From positions 1-15,304 of the forward strand of contig JAESSR010000135.1 in NCBI GenBank assembly GCA_016764015.1: a stretch of 15,304 bases of DNA. The letters run 5' to 3'. The stretch comes from Phycisphaerales bacterium (GTDB lineage Bacteria; Planctomycetota; Phycisphaerae; Phycisphaerales; UBA1924). How positions within the stretch are numbered: the first letter of the stretch is position 1; each line of letters begins with the position of its first letter. Both the position numbers and the translations under genes were made by a program. Below, one piece after another: positions 1 to 6,850 of the stretch. Below the pieces are notes generated by a model that had not been told where the DNA came from, searched no databases, and saw only the letters and a list, made by a program, of their open reading frames with translations.

Positions 1-823
1 TACCCACACCATCACCGACAAGTTCCTCAGCCTCGATTTCCAAACCCCACAAATCATCGCTGTCCCCTCAACCCACACCCAGCAACCAATCTACACCCGC
101 CTCTACCTCCCAGACGCAACAAAGTTCACCGGCCCACGCCCACTCGTCGTCTTCTCACACGGCGCAGGCTACCTCCAACACGCCAACTACGAGTGGTCCT
201 ACTACTCACGCGAACACATGTACCACACCATCCTTACCAACCTCGGGTTCATCGTCATCGCCCCAGACTTCCGCGCGTCGTCTGGCTACGGCCGAGACTG
301 GCGCACCGCCATCTACCGCAACATGGGATACCCAGAACTCGAAGACTTCAAAGACACCATCGATTATGTCGTAGCCAACCACAACGCAGACCCTGAAAAT
401 GTCGGAATCTACGGCGGCTCCTACGGCGGCTTCATGACCCTCATGGCCATGTTCCTCGAACCCGAAACCTACAAAGCCGGAGCCGCCCTCCGATCAGTCA
501 CCGACTGGCGCCACTACAACCACGGCTACACCTCCAACATCCTCAACACCCCCGACATCGACCCCGAGGCCTACGACAGAAGCTCCCCAATCAACCACGC
601 CGAGGGATTGCAAGGGCACCTCCTCATGCTCCACGGGCTCCAAGACAACAATGTCGTCGCCCAAGACATCATCCGCCTGAGCCAACGCCTCATAGAACTC
701 GAAAAACAAAGCTGGGAACTCGCCCTGGCCCCCATAGAACCCCACGGGTATCACGAACCGAGTTCCTGGCTCGATCAAATTCGAAGGATCCACAAACTCT
801 TCACATCAGAGTTGGCTGAATAA
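1..823 (+). CDS. S9-family (prolyl oligopeptidase-like) serine peptidase, C-terminal part
   Basis: This is the 3' part of a gene that begins before the window; the frame is open from base 2, giving about 273 residues. It is the alpha/beta-hydrolase catalytic domain of an S9 peptidase (dipeptidyl- or acylaminoacyl-peptidase type), which hydrolyses short peptides. Seen directly: the strand-turn VFSHGAG near the start, then the nucleophile elbow GGSYGG with the serine codon at 419-421, an Asp in HGLQDNNV (codon about 644) and a His in EPHGYHEP (codon about 743). These are spaced as the Ser-Asp-His triad of the family. The N-terminal beta-propeller or other N-terminal part lies outside the window, so the subfamily and any signal peptide cannot be judged. 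The stop is TAA at 821-823. The last 16 residues recur in degraded form at 1815-1865. The fold is certain; the substrate is not known. Confidence 0.9.
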   Translation, partial: THTITDKFLSLDFQTPQIIAVPSTHTQQPIYTRLYLPDATKFTGPRPLVVFSHGAGYLQHANYEWSYYSREHMYHTILTNLGFIVIAPDFRASSGYGRDWRTAIYRNMGYPELEDFKDTIDYVVANHNADPENVGIYGGSYGGFMTLMAMFLEPETYKAGAALRSVTDWRHYNHGYTSNILNTPDIDPEAYDRSSPINHAEGLQGHLLMLHGLQDNNVVAQDIIRLSQRLIELEKQSWELALAPIEPHGYHEPSSWLDQIRRIHKLFTSELAE

Positions 824-869
824 TTATGTTCATCAGAACCAAGTTCAATCGTTTGCGTAAAGCCAAGTA

Positions 870-1589
870 ATGATGGAACTCGTTGACATTTCTAGGCATG
901 TGTGTCATGCGATCCTGCTTTGTTTTGGTTTGCACATCCAAACACAAGCAGTCGATCAGGTAGAAATCCAATCGCCTGACTCATGTTCAGAAATCAGCAT
1001 CAGCCAAGCAATCCGTTTGGAGTACCTGAGTTCAGTCGTTGATGCGTTGTACAAAAAAATCTATCAACTCGAAGTTGAAAATGGGCCTTGGGCATCAATT
1101 GAAATCTCAAACATTGATATTTTCTTGCATGGGTATCAAAACATCGAGATTGCGAAGGCAATCAAGAAAAGATTTGGAATCAACTTGCCGGAGATCCCCT
1201 GTGAAACCGAGAGTGATCTGCTCGCTCAATACTTCAACAACTTGGCGATGACATGCGAAACAGAAGCAGAGTCGGTATTAACCTACGATTTCACAACACA
1301 ACGAACAATCGCATACAGAATGAATGAATCTGGGGTCGGCATAAATGGCATACCGAATACACCGCCAACTCAGGAGCAACTCAGACTCTACCATGATTTA
1401 AAACTCTATAGAGAATATCAAGATGCCATTCGGTACTTGAACTTTCAAATACTTGCTCTCATGGTGAACGAGCTTGATTACCAAATTGAAGCAGACAACA
1501 CTGAACTCCTTACAAAATTAGGCGTTTTTGAGAACTCCAGTTTTATGAATCTGATCCGACAATACGGCTATATTGACCATGCTCAATAG
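870..1589 (+). CDS. AT-rich orphan hypothetical protein, possibly exported
   Basis: I do not recognise this 239-residue protein. It starts at one of two adjacent ATGs (870 or 873), 46 nt after the peptidase stop, with no clear Shine-Dalgarno. The N-terminus has one basic residue and a short hydrophobic run (about residues 12-21) before TQA-VDQ, which could be a weak signal peptide. The remainder looks mainly helical and acidic, with scattered cysteines (about 12, 18, 39, 110 and 129) and no catalytic motif that I can name. Counting three 60-base lines by hand gives about 37-47 % GC, against roughly 63 % in a line of the neighbouring peptidase gene. This suggests a different origin. The long open frame with protein-like composition argues that it is real, but expression is unproven. 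Confidence 0.6.
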   Translation: MMELVDISRHVCHAILLCFGLHIQTQAVDQVEIQSPDSCSEISISQAIRLEYLSSVVDALYKKIYQLEVENGPWASIEISNIDIFLHGYQNIEIAKAIKKRFGINLPEIPCETESDLLAQYFNNLAMTCETEAESVLTYDFTTQRTIAYRMNESGVGINGIPNTPPTQEQLRLYHDLKLYREYQDAIRYLNFQILALMVNELDYQIEADNTELLTKLGVFENSSFMNLIRQYGYIDHAQ

Positions 1590-1595
1590 CCGGAT

Positions 1596-1772
1596 GCCAT
1601 ACTGATGGCTCCTCGCCGCCTGCATGTATTTTTTTTACCAATACCCCTCCCTCTGCGCTCTCTGACCCCTCTGCGTACAAATACATCGCCCCAACAACCA
1701 CCCCCGTGCGCAAAATCCCTGCGCTCCAACACTCCCCCCTTGAACCGCCAAAGATTCATGCGATAACTCCTA
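1596..1772. other. Non-coding spacer with weak hairpin, T8 run and CTCTGCG-rich stretch
   Basis: A 5-bp stem (GCCAT at 1596-1600, ATGGC at 1605-1609) lies just after the orphan gene stop, and a run of eight T occurs at 1629-1636. They are about 19 nt apart, so this is not a standard intrinsic terminator. From about 1645 to 1755 the plus strand is strongly pyrimidine-rich, with repeated words (CTCTGCG, CTCTCTG, CCTCTGCG, CCCTGCGCTCC) ending in GAACCGCCAAAG. It reads like a decayed copy of a dispersed intergenic repeat. No gene is supported here. Confidence 0.35.
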
Positions 1773-1865
1773 ATGCAAATGAACACAACTCAAATCGAAC
1801 CAACACCAACCATCGACCAAATGCGCCGCATCCACAAGTTGTTCATATCTCAACTGGCTGATTGA
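1773..1865 (+). pseudogene. Remnant of an S9 peptidase gene 3' end
   Basis: An in-frame stretch ending DQMRRIHKLFISQLAD-stop (1815-1865) matches the C-terminus of the upstream peptidase, DQIRRIHKLFTSELAE-stop, at 11 of 16 residues. The DNA is 36/51 identical by hand count, with most differences at third positions. A preceding IEP may correspond to IEP in the intact gene, with about nine residues of the active-site His loop missing. The frame is open from an ATG at 1773 (30 codons), but there is no ribosome site and no catalytic residue remains. I read it as the tail of a former tandem paralogue whose body was lost. The synonymous divergence shows the copy is old. Its TGA directly abuts the TGA of the convergent dockerin gene, forming a TGATCA palindrome. 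Confidence 0.7.
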
Positions 1866-2678
1866 TCAAGGACACCCCGCCGCAAACGCGGTGAGCAACG
1901 CGCTTACATCGAAGAAGTTGAACGCGCCATCACCAGTAAAATCGGCGCCCGGATCACCCGCACTAAACGCGATGAGGAACGCACTCACATCAAAGAAGTT
2001 GAGCACCCCGTCGCCGGTCAAATCAGCCTGACATGGCGAGGCACAATCCAGGCAATCGCCATACAACTCGACCGCACGATCATCGGGAAGGTTCGAGTAA
2101 GTATGCTGCCCACGGATCCAATAGAAAGTCCCGTTGTTGTTCGTATCACTCGCACCCCAACCCCAGTTGGGAAACGGGGTCGGGGTCAGCCCGACAACCG
2201 AGACAAAGTAGCGTGTATTGGCTTCAAAGATCATCGGCGTAGAGAGATCAACCGTAAACATGGTCAAGCCGCCGCTCCCCTGAAAGGTCGGAAAAGGAAA
2301 GGTCTCTTCAAAGATCGCGCCCGATGGATTCGCGCCAAAGATGTCCGGCTGGACCGCGATCGTGTTCGGGTCCTGATTAAAAAACGATACCGAAAAACCC
2401 AACGCTGGCATCGCTTCGCCCCACCAACGAACACGCGTCACCGATATACGATGATCCTGGGTGAAGTCCTCCCACGCCATCGAATCATTGTCAGAGTCAT
2501 CCTGGTCATTCGGGTCAACCCAGAACGAGGAGTTCCATGTCACCCCGCCGCCCGTCGTCGGCAGCTGCGAATACAACAAGTCCTGCGCATCGACAACCCC
2601 CGAGAAGAGCCCAACGACAGCCACAGATGCGCCACTGATCCAAACCCGAGACAATCCGATTTTTCGTAAAAACATCAT
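1866..2678 (-). CDS. Secreted protein with C-terminal dockerin-like (GC-type) domain
   Basis: A 270-residue exported protein. Residues 1-31 form a signal peptide: basic start, hydrophobic core SVAVVGLFSG, likely cleavage after VDA. Residues about 32-205 are aromatic- and Asp/Asn-rich and probably beta-sandwich; I cannot assign a function to them. Residues 216-270 hold two type-I-dockerin-like calcium loops, with the pattern D-x-T-x-D-G-x-x-N-F-F-D at 219-230 and 246-257, bracketed by Cys216 and Cys269. This matches the dockerin-type domain common in Phycisphaerae extracellular proteins, thought to serve in anchoring or processing. AAGGAG (2682-2687) lies 3 nt from the first ATG and 6 nt from the second (2675), so translation more likely starts at 2675, giving 269 aa. 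The gene is monocistronic and convergent with the peptidase remnant. Confidence 0.85.
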   Translation of the reverse strand: MMFLRKIGLSRVWISGASVAVVGLFSGVVDAQDLLYSQLPTTGGGVTWNSSFWVDPNDQDDSDNDSMAWEDFTQDHRISVTRVRWWGEAMPALGFSVSFFNQDPNTIAVQPDIFGANPSGAIFEETFPFPTFQGSGGLTMFTVDLSTPMIFEANTRYFVSVVGLTPTPFPNWGWGASDTNNNGTFYWIRGQHTYSNLPDDRAVELYGDCLDCASPCQADLTGDGVLNFFDVSAFLIAFSAGDPGADFTGDGAFNFFDVSALLTAFAAGCP

Positions 2679-2705
2679 CGACTCCTTCGCGAGAGGCTAT
2701 TGATG

Positions 2706-2749
2706 ATAATATGATCCGTAATTCAGGTGAAGTCAATAGAAATCGTCAA
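2706..2749 (-). promoter_or_regulatory. Sigma-70-like promoter of the dockerin gene
   Basis: On the minus strand, TTGACT (2736-2731) is followed after 19 nt by TATTAT (2711-2706); CATATT at a 17-nt spacing is an alternative -10. A second TTGAC word lies 13 bp upstream (2749-2744, TTGACG). Transcription would start near 2700, about 20-25 nt before the ATG, which is consistent with the AAGGAG site being transcribed. Confidence 0.6.
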
Positions 2750-2813
2750 TATCAGCCAAAATTCCCGACTCGCCGACCTGTTCGAATCCGAACCCTATCG
2801 CCAAGCCGCCGCG

Positions 2814-2845
2814 CCCATCGCCCATCGCCCATCGCCCATCGCCCA
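2814..2845. repeat. Heptamer microsatellite, CCCATCG x 4.6
   Basis: Four perfect tandem copies of CCCATCG (2814-2841) plus CCCA, read on the plus strand; on the minus strand it is a GGGCGAT array. It lies between the permease stop and the dockerin promoter. A small inverted repeat (ATACA at 2852-2856, TGTAT at 2864-2868) separates it from the structured element to its right. Seven is not a multiple of three and no real gene crosses it, so copy number could vary freely. Confidence 0.9.
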
Positions 2846-2872
2846 AGGATCATACAAGTAAACTGTATCGCT

Positions 2873-2968
2873 GGGTGCCATGGAGGTGTTGTCCCCGACT
2901 CCTCCATGCCTTCTATATCGAGGACAAGAGAAAGACCTGCAGGAGACTTTGTCACCTGCAGGGCACCC
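2873..2968. repeat. 96-bp two-hairpin element with inverted ends (REPIN/MITE-like)
   Basis: The outer ends are perfect 7-bp inverted repeats, GGGTGCC (2873-2879) and GGCACCC (2962-2968). Inside are two hairpins. One has 8-bp arms CATGGAGG (2879-2886) and CCTCCATG (2901-2908), with a GTC-CCC-GAC mini-stem in its loop. The other has 8-bp arms CCTGCAGG (2936-2943 and 2955-2962), with GAC-TTT-GTC nested in its loop. About 27 nt of unpaired DNA (2909-2935) separates them. The fold is a three-way junction in which each hairpin shares one base with the outer stem. This layout resembles a REPIN or a small non-autonomous mobile element. It lies 17 nt beyond the permease stop, so it would also be in that mRNA's 3' end. 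There is no T-tract, so it is not a standard terminator. Confidence 0.7.
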
Positions 2969-2985
2969 GTGCTCAGATGGCCACT

Positions 2986-5019
2986 TTACTTGTGGTTGCC
3001 GGTGCCCATGCCTGGGGGCATGATCGCGTGTGGGGTCTCGGCGGCTCGGGTAATCAGGGTGATCCCCTCTGGCAGCGATTCAGATATCTGCGAGACCACA
3101 TCGCCTTCGAGTTTGCGGCTGAAGACCGAACGACGCGATTTACCCATGATCAATGTGTCACAGCCGTAGGTGACGGTGTAGTCGAGAATCTCGTCGGCGA
3201 TTGATTGGCTGGTGACGAAGATTGGCACGAACGAGACGCCTGCTTCCTTGGCGAGCATCGCGGTGGTGCCCAATGCTTCTTGGGCGGATTCATCGGTCTC
3301 GATGCGCGGAGCTTGACCAGGACGCAGATCCATCACACGGATCGGACGAACAAAGATCGCAAACAGGGTTGCGTCGCGCCGCTTGGCGATGTCCACAGCG
3401 TACTCAGACTGGTACCGACCACGAGCGGCGAGCATGATCTTGGGCTTGTCCGGGTCGATGCTGATCGTGATGCCTTGGAGCATCTTGAGCCAGCCGGTCG
3501 ACGGTGTTTCGATTGCTTCGCCGGTCTTGTCGGTGGTGGACGAGCGGATGGTTCGTACACCCAAGGCAAGGGCAACGAGGGCACCTGAGAAGGCGGTGGA
3601 TATTGGCTGGGTGATCGCGATGGTCGATGAAATCGAGAGCAAGAACAGCCCGAGCATCCACATGAGTATGCGTGAGAACTTGCCGATCTCAAGCTCTTTA
3701 TTGAATGCTGATGACAGGACGGTGACTGTGATTGCCCCCGTCACACCAAGGACATAGAGCGATGCGAGCACCGTCACATCTTGCTCGACGAGGATCACGA
3801 TGATGGGGAGAATTACCGAGACAATCAATCCGACCCAAGGCACACCAGAGTAGTTGAGTTTGGTCAAAGGCTTGGGCAGCTCGTCGTCTTGCCCCATCGC
3901 AAAGAACACGGAGACCATCGCCATGATCGCGGTGTTGGTGGCGCTCAAGAGCAAGAGCCCAAAGGTGATGCCGGCAAGATTGCCGAACACATTGCCAAAG
4001 CCTGCCCCGAACATGTTGGTTGCGGTTTCTTTGGCGATGATGCGCATCGATGCGTTGGTGTATTGCGCTACGCCGTACTCGTGCTCTTCGACGAGTTCGT
4101 AGGCCTGGAGTGATTCTTCGGGCAACAAGGCGAGCTGATCTTCGGCGAGCTTGAACTTATTCTCGATGGTGAAGCTGTGCTCGAAGTCTGCGGGGAGGGT
4201 TTCGATGAAGGCTGAGCGGGTGTGCTGCAATCTGATCTCGTCGGGCATTTTCATGTCCGCCATCGAGGTGCTCAAAATCGTAAAGCTCAGCCCAGCGAGT
4301 GCCAAACCAAACACCATGTTGAGCCCAACGACTTCGATCGCGACGGGCCAGATCGTCCGCTTGGCTTCTCGATCCACAGGCTGTTTCATCAAGCCCGTCA
4401 TGTTGGCGACGGCTTCAACCCCAGCGAGCGCCAGACATATCTTGGTGAAGTTCACCCAGGCATGACCCGGGGAGGTTTCGAGGAAGTACGAGAACGAGAT
4501 GGTCTCGATTCCTTTGATGAAGTATGGGATCGACATGACCGCCATCACCGCCGACACACCCAGGGCGACCAATGCAATAATCAGCGCGAACTTGCCTGCG
4601 CTCTTCGCACCGAGCCAGTTGACCCCGCCGACGAGGATGATCGCGACAACCGCTAAGGGCAGCACCAGATAGTGAGGCACATTGAAGTAATGGAAGGCTT
4701 CGATCACCGAGATCGCAGCCGTCATGATGTACCCGCTCAAGAGCAGCGTCGAGCCCACCACAGAGAGCGTGGGCGAGAGCTGACGGGCAGCGGTGTAGAC
4801 CCCCCCGCCATCGGGGAAGCATCGGCAGATGATGGTGTATGCCCAAGAAACCGCGAGCATCAACAGCCCGATAGCTGCCAGATACACGATCGAAGCGTGC
4901 GCGGTATACAAGAATGCAAGCCCGAGCACATACAAACGCGATGTGCCCCAATCCCCATACAACAACGGCCCGGCGTGTATCCATCTCAGGTTGCGGGGTC
5001 GTGAATCGGTGACGAGCAT
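2986..5019 (-). CDS. APC/KUP-superfamily permease fused to a C-terminal UspA domain
   Basis: A 677-residue inner-membrane secondary transporter. About 12 membrane segments span residues 12-490. The first contains LLYGDWGTSRLY, similar to the YGDIGTSPLY signature of KUP potassium transporters, and PDGGGVY and GVEAVANM are typical of APC permeases. A hydrophilic insert of about 85 residues (250-335) follows TM7 and should face outside. Residues about 524-660 form a universal-stress-protein-like domain (KIMLAARG, then DTLIMGKS); its glycine-rich nucleotide loop is imperfect. The permease-Usp layout is that of the KimA-type potassium importers as well as of some amino-acid permeases, so the substrate may be an amino acid or K+. 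The ATG at 5019 has no Shine-Dalgarno; a TACACT hexamer 6 nt upstream suggests a leaderless mRNA. The next in-frame Met would remove TM1. Confidence 0.85.
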   Translation of the reverse strand: MLVTDSRPRNLRWIHAGPLLYGDWGTSRLYVLGLAFLYTAHASIVYLAAIGLLMLAVSWAYTIICRCFPDGGGVYTAARQLSPTLSVVGSTLLLSGYIMTAAISVIEAFHYFNVPHYLVLPLAVVAIILVGGVNWLGAKSAGKFALIIALVALGVSAVMAVMSIPYFIKGIETISFSYFLETSPGHAWVNFTKICLALAGVEAVANMTGLMKQPVDREAKRTIWPVAIEVVGLNMVFGLALAGLSFTILSTSMADMKMPDEIRLQHTRSAFIETLPADFEHSFTIENKFKLAEDQLALLPEESLQAYELVEEHEYGVAQYTNASMRIIAKETATNMFGAGFGNVFGNLAGITFGLLLLSATNTAIMAMVSVFFAMGQDDELPKPLTKLNYSGVPWVGLIVSVILPIIVILVEQDVTVLASLYVLGVTGAITVTVLSSAFNKELEIGKFSRILMWMLGLFLLSISSTIAITQPISTAFSGALVALALGVRTIRSSTTDKTGEAIETPSTGWLKMLQGITISIDPDKPKIMLAARGRYQSEYAVDIAKRRDATLFAIFVRPIRVMDLRPGQAPRIETDESAQEALGTTAMLAKEAGVSFVPIFVTSQSIADEILDYTVTYGCDTLIMGKSRRSVFSRKLEGDVVSQISESLPEGITLITRAAETPHAIMPPGMGTGNHK

Positions 5020-5025
5020 GCGAGG

Positions 5026-5031
5026 AGTGTA
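5026..5031 (-). promoter_or_regulatory. Possible -10 element of the permease gene (leaderless)
   Basis: TACACT on the minus strand ends exactly 6 nt before the ATG at 5019. That would put the transcription start at or next to the A of the start codon. No recognisable -35 hexamer lies 16-18 nt upstream, so this is weak on its own. It gains support from the same spacing at recQ and from the absence of a Shine-Dalgarno. Confidence 0.3.
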
Positions 5032-5109
5032 GACGCTTGATCCCGAACGGGCTTTGTGGAGACTATGAATCTACCATCGTGTTTGGTAATCAGAGAGACA
5101 GAGCGTAAA

Positions 5110-5125
5110 CACTCCACAAAGAGTG
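5110..5125. repeat. Small inverted repeat in the permease upstream region
   Basis: CACTC (5110-5114) and GAGTG (5121-5125) enclose CACAAA. It lies about 90 nt upstream of the permease start and 150 nt beyond the catalase stop. It could be an operator or a minor hairpin. Nothing else is evident between 5041 and 5214. Confidence 0.3.
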
Positions 5126-5214
5126 CGTTCTTGGGTTGTTCAACTCAGCCCACACCCATTCGTAGTTGTAAACTATGAAGCTGGAAGAAATAACAAACAA
5201 CGATTACCCATAAT

Positions 5215-5240
5215 AAAAAACCGCTCCCTGATGGGTGCGG
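5215..5240 (-). terminator. Rho-independent terminator of the catalase gene
   Basis: On the minus strand CCGC-A-CCC, loop ATCA, GGG-A-GCGG forms a 7-bp GC stem with one A-A mismatch, followed at once by TTTTTT. It starts 38 nt after the catalase stop codon. It should isolate catalase transcripts from the permease gene downstream. Confidence 0.85.
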
Positions 5241-5277
5241 CTTGTTGGTGAAATGGGATGGGGATCAAGGCGTGTGT

Positions 5278-6762
5278 TTACATGTCTTTGGGGATGTCGA
5301 TGCCGAGTTTGGTGGCGATGCGTTGGCCATAGTCCGGGTCGGCGCGGAAGAAGTGGCAGAGTTGGAGCATCTGGACCTCTTTGCGGGCATCACCCAGAGC
5401 GCCGGCGATACGAGTAGTCAGGCGGTCTTTCTCGGCGTCGTCAAAGAGACGATACAGATTACCCGGCTGGGTAAAGTCGTCGTGATCGAGGGTGGAGTCG
5501 TAGCGATCGACGATGGCGCTGCCCAAATCCCAAGCAGGGTCGAGGAACTTTTCGTCGGGGAGCGCAGCGTCTGGTCGTGTTGAAGGCCAGTAGTTCGTTG
5601 CGCTGCCATAGGTTTCTGCAGTCGCGGCTTGTCCATCACGCATGGTGTGCATGACCGGGCAGCGTGGTTTGTTGACCGGGATCTGATGATGATTCACACC
5701 GAGACGATGGAGATGTGTATCCGAGTAGGACATCAACCGAGCCTGGAGCATTTTGTCTGGGCTTGGACCGATGCCGGGGACGAAGCTCGAAGGCTTGAAT
5801 GCGGCTTGCTCTACTTCGGCGTGGTAGTTCTCTGGGTTTTTGTTGAGTTCCATTTGGCCGACTTCGATCAGTGGGAAATCAGCGTGCGGCCAGACCTTGG
5901 TGAGATCGAACGGGTTCCAGCCGGTGGATGCCTCAAACTCGTCGGCTTGCTTCTGGGTCATGATCTGGATCTTGAGGGTCCAACTTGGGAAGTCGCCATT
6001 TTCGATCGCACCGAAGAGATCGCGCTGGTTTGATTCACGATCAGATCCGATGATCTCAGCTGATTGTTCATCGGTAAGGTTTTTGATGCCTTGGTTGGTT
6101 TTGAAATGGAACTTGCACCAGACTCGTTCGTTGGCTTCGTTGATGAATGAGTAGGCGTGTGAGCCGTAGCCGTTGACATTGCGGAGTGATGCCGGGATAC
6201 CTCGGTCTGAGAAGAGGGTGGTGATCTGATGGAGTGATTCTGGGCACTGTGACCAGAAGTCCCACTGCATGTCGTTGTTGCGGAGGTTGGTCTTTGGATC
6301 GCGTTTTTGGGTGTGGATGAAGTTTGCGAACTTGTATGGATCGCGGATGAAGAAGACCGGGGTGTTGTTGCCGACGAGGTCCCAGTTGCCTTGCTCGGTG
6401 TAGAACTTCATCGCGAAGCCACGAACATCGCGCTCTGCATCTGCAGCACCTTTTTCGCCTGCGACGGTCGAGAAGCGGAGGAACATTTCGGTCTTCTTAC
6501 CGATCTTCGAGAAGATGTCGGCTTTGGTGTATTGGGTGATGTCGTGGGTGACGGTGAAGGTGCCGTACGCGCCAGAGCCTTTGGCGTGGACGATCCGCTC
6601 GGGGATGCGTTCACGGTTGAAGTGCTGCATTTGTTCGAGGAGTTGAACATCTTGCATGAGGACCGGGCCGCGCGGGCCTGCGGTGAGTGCGTGCTGGCGT
6701 GCGATCGGTGCGCCGTCGGCGGTGGTCATGTATGGGCATTTGGGGGTGGTTTGGTCGGTCAT
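5278..6762 (-). CDS. katA: Monofunctional haem catalase
   Basis: Cytoplasmic catalase (2 H2O2 to 2 H2O + O2), 494 residues, the usual size of small-subunit (clade 3 type) catalases. Seen: the distal haem His in [12 protein letters not shown] (His59), the catalytic Asn in [10 protein letters not shown] (132-133), and the proximal haem signature R-L-M-S-Y-x-D-T with ligand Tyr346. The frame stays open to 6942, but the true start is the ATG at 6762: AAGGGAG (6775-6769) lies 6 nt upstream, and [14 protein letters not shown] is a typical catalase N-terminus, whereas the upstream extension is low-complexity and Pro-rich. The gene lies 88 nt after a dehydrogenase gene but has its own operator (6780-6794) and terminator, so it can act as a single-gene unit induced by peroxide. 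The symbol is by family; katB or katE naming is equally possible. Confidence 0.96.
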   Translation of the reverse strand: MTDQTTPKCPYMTTADGAPIARQHALTAGPRGPVLMQDVQLLEQMQHFNRERIPERIVHAKGSGAYGTFTVTHDITQYTKADIFSKIGKKTEMFLRFSTVAGEKGAADAERDVRGFAMKFYTEQGNWDLVGNNTPVFFIRDPYKFANFIHTQKRDPKTNLRNNDMQWDFWSQCPESLHQITTLFSDRGIPASLRNVNGYGSHAYSFINEANERVWCKFHFKTNQGIKNLTDEQSAEIIGSDRESNQRDLFGAIENGDFPSWTLKIQIMTQKQADEFEASTGWNPFDLTKVWPHADFPLIEVGQMELNKNPENYHAEVEQAAFKPSSFVPGIGPSPDKMLQARLMSYSDTHLHRLGVNHHQIPVNKPRCPVMHTMRDGQAATAETYGSATNYWPSTRPDAALPDEKFLDPAWDLGSAIVDRYDSTLDHDDFTQPGNLYRLFDDAEKDRLTTRIAGALGDARKEVQMLQLCHFFRADPDYGQRIATKLGIDIPKDM

Positions 6763-6779
6763 GGTGGGCTCCCTTGGTT

Positions 6780-6794
6780 TTAGAATGATTCTAA
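6780..6794 (-). promoter_or_regulatory. PerR/Fur-type operator upstream of catalase
   Basis: TTAGAATGATTCTAA is a perfect 7-1-7 inverted repeat, very close to the PerR box known from Bacillus (TTATAATNATTATAA) and to Fur boxes. It lies 17 nt upstream of the katA ATG, just before the ribosome site. It contains TAGAAT, a plausible -10 hexamer (minus strand 6793-6788). A bound repressor would therefore block the promoter and release it on peroxide or iron change. No clear -35 is visible. PerR rather than Fur is inferred from the regulated gene. Confidence 0.8.
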
Positions 6795-6850
6795 TCTTAG
6801 GCTCTGGCGAGTGATCTGGTGCGGCGTGGCGTGGATGAGTGAGATTTTGC

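Noticed and set aside
826..870. 14-codon frame (ATG at 826) ending in a TAATG overlap with the orphan gene, a possible leader peptide
   Set aside because: No ribosome site or codon pattern supports it; such a short frame is expected by chance.
1596..1636. Hairpin plus T8 run as an intrinsic terminator of the orphan gene
   Set aside because: The T-tract is about 19 nt from a weak 5-bp stem, too far for a standard terminator.
1583..1786. Minus-strand 67-codon frame in the pyrimidine-rich spacer
   Set aside because: The product is Arg/Gly-rich and low-complexity, typical of translated GC-skewed repeats; there is no ribosome site.
2103..2669. Plus-strand open frame of 188 codons antisense to the dockerin gene
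   Set aside because: It is a shadow of a real gene that has a signal peptide, a promoter and a ribosome site; the product is Arg/Pro-rich with no domain.
2752..2955. Minus-strand open frame of 67 codons across the heptamer repeat and most of the structured element
   Set aside because: Its sequence is produced by the tandem repeat and hairpin arms; there is no ribosome site and the product is low-complexity.
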